This document shows positions 38,835-42,880 of a stretch of DNA of 42,880 nt, piece after piece. The notes under the pieces were generated by a model that was not told where the DNA came from, ran no database searches, and was given only the letters and a program-made list of their open reading frames with translations. Positions within the stretch are counted from its first letter, which is position 1. Every line of letters starts with the position of its first letter. A program made the translations under genes and the position numbers. This DNA comes from Ruminococcus sp. (GTDB lineage Bacteria; Bacillota; Clostridia; Oscillospirales; Ruminococcaceae), in the NCBI GenBank assembly GCA_017470905.1, contig JAFUXL010000017.1, positions 1 to 42,880 on the forward strand, read 5' to 3'.

Positions 38835-41012
38835 ATGAGCAAACGCAAAAAATCAAACCATGCGAAAACTTCTCCCGCCGCCGAGGAAAATTCTCCAAAG
38901 ACCGAAATCCCTGCGGCTGAAAAATCCCCTCCGCCTGCGGACGATACCGCCCCTCGAACGGAGGAAATAACCGAAAATCCCGATAATCCCGAAAGCACGG
39001 ACGGTGCGGATAATGCGGACAACACGGAAATAACGGATAATCCCGAAAATGCGGAAATCAACCTCAATGAAGCACCGCCGCAGAAGCTGACATTCAGGCT
39101 GATAATCGAACGCATTAAAAATTTCCTTGAAAAATTCGGAATACCCGATATGCTGCTGATACGTTTCCTGACAGCTTATTTCTTCGTTGCCGGATATAAT
39201 CTCACAATCGCAAGGTCACAGGAAATCGACCCGATAAACGGCTGGAAGGATTATGTGGAAACCAACAGCCTGCTGAAATCTTTCCTGATAATACTTGTAA
39301 TATTCCTGCTGTATTCGATTATATACGACCGGCTGCCGAAAAAAGCCCGGTATGCCGACCATATCGGTGCGATTATAGCAATAATTTTCTTCGACCTCGA
39401 ACTGCTGTGGAATATAGACAATTTCCAGTTTTCAATGGCAGTTGCCTGCGTTTCTGCGGTATTCATCTATTATATACTCGGAAAATCGGACGGAAGCAAG
39501 CTCTTCCGAAAATTAAGCTGGAAAATTTCGGGCATTTTCGTACTCCTCGTGACGGGGCTGATGATATTCTTCATCTCGCTCACAACGATATGCCACCACA
39601 AGGTTTTCGGCACATCAGCCTTTGATTTCGGAATATTCGTTCAGATGTACCACTCACTCGCAGAAAATCTCACTGCGGTCACTACCTGCGAAAGAGACAA
39701 GCCCCTTTCGCATTTCTACGTACACGCATCATATATCTATTACATTCTCGTACCCTTTTACAAGCTTTTCCCGAAAGAGGAAACACTCCTCATTGCTCAG
39801 GCAGTCCTTGCAATGGGCGGAGCAGTACCCACGTTCATGATTGCGAAAAATCATGATTTCAAGGGCATATCGCTTATCGGAGTATGCTTCATGTATATTT
39901 TCTGTTCGGGTCTTATACTCCCGAATTACTATGATTTCCATGAAAACGCATTCCTCCCCACACTGCTCATGTTCATGATATGGGCAGCCGACTCAAAAAA
40001 ATACAAGATATTCTTTGTGTTTGCCGCACTCGTCTGCATAGTAAAAGAGGAAACATCGCTGTATGTCGTATGCGTTTCAATGATGATGTTCTTCGCAAAC
40101 AAGGGCGACAAAAAACGCTGGCTCTGGCTCATAAGCACTGTCGTAAGCGGTGTATACATGACACTTATAACACGCTGGCTTACCAAAAACGGCGACGGCG
40201 AAATGATGACAAGCTACCGTTTCGGAAAATTCCTCATAAATGACGGCGATGGTCTTGGAAGTATAGTCAAAAACGTCCTCACAGACCCCGGCTACTTCTT
40301 CAGCTCCCTCATAAGGGAAAGCAATCTGCTGTTCTTCGTTGAAGTAATGTTCCCGCTGCTCTTCCTGCCATTCTTTACAAAGAAGATAGAAAGATATTTC
40401 CTCATGCTCCCGTTCATCATAACGAACCTTACAATAGGCGCAAGCTACGGCTATGCGGAAAATATCAGCTTCCAGTATATCTTCGGTCCTGTATGCCCCC
40501 TGATATACATGAGCATAATAAATCTTGACGACATCAATGAAAAGAAACAGGATATTGCATTCGTTTCGGGAATAACATCTCTCATAATCGCATTCGGCTG
40601 GACTACGACAAAAATCAGATACTACGAAAGATACAAGGAGGACGAGGCGCATTTCAAAAATGTCGAGGCACTTCTTGACGGTGTTCCGAAAGATGCAGCC
40701 GTAGCGTCCGAGGCTTTTCTCCTCCCTCACATGGCGGACAGAGACAGAATATATCTCCTTGATATGAATGATGCGATAAAGAACGAGGACGACCCCTCAC
40801 AGAACCGCCTTACCGAACCGGGAAGATATGAATACCTCGTATTCAACTACAATTCGGAAATTCACAACCTCTGCATACCGATTTTTGAAGAAATGGGATT
40901 TTCTCTCTACAGCGAGATACCCGAAAAAATCGTAATCTATCACAACGACAGATTTGACGAGGCTGAATGGTACAATGCAGACTCCAAATACGGAGACTAT
41001 ACAAATAAATAA
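38835..41012 (+). CDS. DUF2079 polytopic membrane protein with acidic N-terminal tail
   Basis: 725 residues. The first ~85 residues are a low-complexity Pro/Glu/Asn/Asp-rich tail (N-P-D-N-P-E, N-A-D-N-T-E). About 12 membrane helices follow, with DUF2079 hallmarks F-D-F-G-I-F-V-Q, H-F-Y-V-H-A-S and N-Y-Y-D-F-H-E-N-A-F. The C-terminal ~110 residues are soluble, probably extracellular. The family resembles GT-C-type polyprenyl-sugar glycosyltransferases in fold; its reaction is not established. SD AGAGGTGG. It stands alone between a pullulanase and decayed mobile DNA. Confidence 0.85.
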   Translation: MSKRKKSNHAKTSPAAEENSPKTEIPAAEKSPPPADDTAPRTEEITENPDNPESTDGADNADNTEITDNPENAEINLNEAPPQKLTFRLIIERIKNFLEKFGIPDMLLIRFLTAYFFVAGYNLTIARSQEIDPINGWKDYVETNSLLKSFLIILVIFLLYSIIYDRLPKKARYADHIGAIIAIIFFDLELLWNIDNFQFSMAVACVSAVFIYYILGKSDGSKLFRKLSWKISGIFVLLVTGLMIFFISLTTICHHKVFGTSAFDFGIFVQMYHSLAENLTAVTTCERDKPLSHFYVHASYIYYILVPFYKLFPKEETLLIAQAVLAMGGAVPTFMIAKNHDFKGISLIGVCFMYIFCSGLILPNYYDFHENAFLPTLLMFMIWAADSKKYKIFFVFAALVCIVKEETSLYVVCVSMMMFFANKGDKKRWLWLISTVVSGVYMTLITRWLTKNGDGEMMTSYRFGKFLINDGDGLGSIVKNVLTDPGYFFSSLIRESNLLFFVEVMFPLLFLPFFTKKIERYFLMLPFIITNLTIGASYGYAENISFQYIFGPVCPLIYMSIINLDDINEKKQDIAFVSGITSLIIAFGWTTTKIRYYERYKEDEAHFKNVEALLDGVPKDAAVASEAFLLPHMADRDRIYLLDMNDAIKNEDDPSQNRLTEPGRYEYLVFNYNSEIHNLCIPIFEEMGFSLYSEIPEKIVIYHNDRFDEAEWYNADSKYGDYTNK

Positions 41013-41119
41013 AAATGACCCCGAAGTAAAGACGGGTGCTCATAAAGAAGTTTTTATAATTTGAAGATAAGGTTGCGTAACCTGGGCGGTTATGCAGCCT
41101 TTCTCTTTTTGTCGTACTT

Positions 41120-41208
41120 CTACAGTGACCCTGAGCCTTTTCTGCATCTTCATAGAGCCTTGTGAACAGCCTGTCAAGCTCTGCGATACGCCAGGAGTGT
41201 CCAAACAT
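41120..41208 (-). pseudogene. Serine-recombinase remnant
   Basis: The minus strand encodes R-I-A-E-L-D-R-L-F-T-R-L-Y-E-D (41146-41190), which matches the linker/coiled-coil region of large serine recombinases (pattern R-I-x-E-L-D-x-L-F-x-x-L-Y-E-D). No other part of the gene is present. The match is short but specific. It probably marks an old integrative element. Confidence 0.4.
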
Positions 41209-41213
41209 GGATA

Positions 41214-41405
41214 TTATAAAAAATCCGCTAAACCAAGAGGAAATTCACGTTTTGGGTCAGAAATCCTTAACTTATAAACAGCCGTATTAAACTTGTTATA
41301 CGCATCAGCGAACACAGAAAGGACTGTGGATAATGTTTCAACTGAACGTGGAAAACATCTGCTTCGTCCTGCAAGGAGAGGAATATAGTGCCTGAAATCA
41401 GCGTT
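41214..41405 (-). pseudogene. DDE-type transposase, C-terminal fragment
   Basis: About 63 residues ending at TAA: F-R-H-Y-I-P-L-L-A-G-R-S-R-C-F-P-R-S, then V-F-A-D-A-Y-N-K-F, ending A-D-F-L. This resembles the end of a transposase common in gut Firmicutes (the R-H-Y-I-P-L-L-x-R-R-S-R-C-F tail). The catalytic core upstream is absent: the frame extends to 41495 but with unrelated residues. I cannot assign the IS family. Confidence 0.5.
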
Positions 41406-41479
41406 TACTATGCAGAGTGTGTTTATATTCAGCTCTGTACGGGCTGGAGGAATGTTCGGACGATGATGAATAACACCAA

Positions 41480-41514
41480 AACAGGACGTTGCCATTGATT
41501 GGTAACGTCCTGTT
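41480..41514 (-). terminator. Strong hairpin after the SMC-like gene
   Basis: AACAGGACGTT (41480-41490) pairs perfectly with AACGTCCTGTT (41504-41514), and the stem extends inward by GCCA/TGGT. On the minus strand it is followed by TTGGTGTTATT, so it is likely the terminator of the gene ending at 41522. It could instead be an IS end. Confidence 0.6.
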
Positions 41515-41521
41515 GCTATTA

Positions 41522-42746
41522 TTAAAAAAGGGAAAGCTGTTCTGACAAATAATATGCGTGTTCCATGTGCTGCTTTGCCTCGGCTTCCAGTATTTCCACA
41601 TTTGACAGAGGAAGACTCTTAAAGCGAAGCTGATACACCATATCGAAAAAACTCGTTACAGCAGCTGTGCCAAGATGTGTCAGGCAGATCAGCTGAATAT
41701 GAAAATGCCGTGCAATACGGAACATCGGTTCAAGAAGATGCGGCGATGAAATCGGTCCGAACGGATTGTCAAGAATCAACACACCGCTTGTGGTGTTCAG
41801 ACTGCTCGTCAGACTCCTTGTGTAATTCATTACGGAAACAATCAGCGAAAACAATACAACAAACTGCTCTCCGCCGGAATTGGCTTTCAAAGCATCCTGC
41901 CATGAACGATAACGGCTGTTTTGTATATTCTTATCGATCTTGAAAACAGTGATTGGAATGATTTCTTTGCCGATATAGCAATTCAGCAGCCGTCTGATTT
42001 CCAGACGGTCGTGATGTGCTTTTGCTGAAGTTTCCTGCTCAGACAAATATTTTTTTACTTGTTCTGTAATATATTGATTGATTCTTTCGGCTGTCTGTTC
42101 GCTCATTGGTTCAATGAAAGGCAAATCAATTTGTATCATCTGTTTTTTTGTATTACCGATCTGTATCGTTGATTTCTTTGACAGAATCGTAAGATTTTCA
42201 TACAGCCGCCCGACACGTTGGAGACAATTTGTCACAAGCTGTTTTCTGCTGTCTTCAACATCTTTAAGTAACACAGCAAGCTGAGCGATACGAGCCTGAT
42301 ACCGTCTTATGTCACCTTCTGTACGCTCATAAAGCGTAAAGTATTTATCTCCTGTGATATCATGATTGTCGATAACGGATAATATACCATCAAGCGTTCC
42401 CGTAAACAAGTTGTGTATGTTTCTGAATGGCTCAAGTACACCACGATGATACTTCTTTGTTTCACTCTCCGCCTGTTTAAGCTGTTCAATACAATTCTCT
42501 ATCTTATCACGCAATTTGTTGGTATCTTGCAGAATTTCCGAATGCTTTGGAGGGTAGTCTGCTATTTCTTCTGTAAATCTTTCTGCATATCCAGCAGTAT
42601 ATTTGCGGTCTGTATTCAAATCTGTCAGCTTATCATTACATTTTTTTATGATTTTTTCGGAATCGTCTAAAACAGATTTACATTCCGTTATACGGCGTTC
42701 AAAATCCGAACCGACTTCCGATCGCGGCAGAAGCTCGGTATGATTT
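41522..42746 (-). pseudogene. SMC/Rad50-like ATPase, C-terminal part, truncated by IS3 insertion
   Basis: The frame is open from the IS border at 42746 to the stop at 41522 (about 407 residues), with no proper start. It begins N-H-T-E-L-L-P and continues as a long coiled coil. It ends in an ABC-ATPase head: signature N-S-G-G-E-Q-F (near 41880), then L-I-L-D-N-P-F-G (Walker B with Asn where the catalytic Glu normally is) and L-I-C-L-T-H-L (switch His). The tail ends S-E-Q-L-S-L-F. This matches the C-terminal half of large SMC-like 'chromosome segregation ATPases' of Firmicutes, related to condensin-like and defence SMC systems. The N-terminal ATP-binding half must lie beyond the IS, so the gene is inactivated unless a fragment is used. 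Confidence 0.7.
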
Positions 42747-42880
42747 TGTCAATAATACTTGACACATTTTTCTCGAACAGATTTCAAGCAGGAAGCTTTA
42801 GTGACTCATAGTAAAGGCGTCTCTTAACAGCAGGCGGCAGACCGTCGTTAACGGTGCATATTCTCCTGTTTGCCCAGTAG
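42747..42880 (-). mobile_element. IS3-family insertion sequence, 3' end (body continues right of the window)
   Basis: The outer tip is at 42747 (TGTCAATAATACTTGACAC, 42747-42765), matching the other IS terminus at 113-132. It sits inside the SMC-like gene. On the minus strand the very tip reads TTGACA pointing outward, a -35-like hexamer that could create a promoter with a suitable flank. No -10 at the right distance is seen here. Confidence 0.75.
42784..42880 (-). CDS. IS3-family transposase OrfB, C-terminal fragment (cut by window edge)
   Basis: The last 31 residues are visible: Y-W-A-N-R-R-I-C-T-V, then G-L-P-P-A-V-K-R, then Y-Y-E-S-L-K-L-P-A and TGA. The Y-x-N-x-R-I-C pattern followed by G-L-P-P-A-x-K-R and the Y-Y-x-S-L-K end is the C-terminus of IS3-type OrfB (rve/DDE integrase). 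The stop lies 37 bases inside the IS tip, a normal distance for this family. Confidence 0.7.
   Translation of the reverse strand, partial: YWANRRICTVNDGLPPAVKRRLYYESLKLPA

Noticed and set aside
41214-41495. Intact 93-residue protein
   Set aside because: Only its C-terminal ~63 residues look like a transposase. The N-terminal part starts within the terminator hairpin of the neighbouring gene, so it is treated as a fragment.
1-42880. 42.6-kb composite transposon bounded by the two IS copies
   Set aside because: The cargo (rlmB, tRNA, dCMP deaminase, cellulosomal enzymes) looks like native chromosome, and contig breakage at a repeated IS explains the ends more simply.

Overview
The window looks like chromosomal DNA of a gut or rumen cellulolytic Firmicute of the genus Ruminococcus (R. 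flavefaciens / R. albus / R. champanellensis type). The evidence is four secreted proteins with calcium-binding dockerin modules, Thr-rich linkers, a GH9 cellulase, a PL1 pectate lyase, low-GC SD-type translation starts (AGGAGG) and many clean sigma-A promoters (TTGACA-17-TATAAT). Species cannot be fixed from sequence alone.

Both ends lie inside copies of what appears to be the same IS3-family element, in the same orientation: the OrfA start at the left edge and the OrfB end at the right edge. The window may therefore be one draft contig that breaks at a repeat.

Layout. 1-3.7 kb: IS end, a TetR-type regulator gene killed by one in-frame stop, a tyrosine phosphatase, a WYL regulator, and a zinc-type macrodomain ADP-ribose hydrolase followed by what may be the stub of its usual sirtuin partner. 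3.9-8.4 kb: a tandem pair of secreted BspA-like LRR + transglutaminase + dockerin proteins. 8.5-9.0 kb: an unknown protein. 9.4-12.2 kb: a DivIVA-like coiled-coil protein and a sensory-type [FeFe]-hydrogenase homologue. 12.7-15.8 kb: an operon of Ser/Thr kinase with zinc ribbon, vWA protein and PP2C phosphatase, the arrangement known as the TerY-P triad. 16.1-20.7 kb: rlmB, a degenerate P-type-ATPase-like membrane protein, and an LCP cell-wall ligase with a 15-fold NYNQP repeat.

20.7-30.4 kb is transcribed leftward: a UDP-sugar pyrophosphorylase, a CBM4-GH9-dockerin-GH16 glucanase, a PL1-CBM13-dockerin pectate lyase, a metal-binding lipoprotein under a Fur-family-like operator, and dCMP deaminase. 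Then come a repeat-rich spacer and tRNA-Gln(TTG). 31.0-36.2 kb: two P-type ATPases (a CtpE/CaxP-like one and copper CopA) fired from back-to-back promoters. 36.2-41.0 kb: a 122-bp-period palindromic repeat, a type-I pullulanase with an N-terminal C39-like cysteine-peptidase domain, and a DUF2079 membrane protein. 41.0-42.9 kb: a graveyard of mobile DNA, with recombinase and transposase remnants and an SMC-like ATPase gene cut by the IS3 copy.

How the genes may work together: the secreted set attacks beta-glucan, cellulose and pectin through cellulosome assembly, and the tandem transglutaminase-LRR proteins may add adhesion or protein processing to that complex. The hydrogenase-like sensor, kinase, vWA and PP2C block looks like a redox or stress phosphosignalling module. 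The strongest candidates for something new are the C39-pullulanase fusion, the pseudo-P-type ATPase, and the TerY-P triad next to a hydrogenase sensor with a coiled-coil output.
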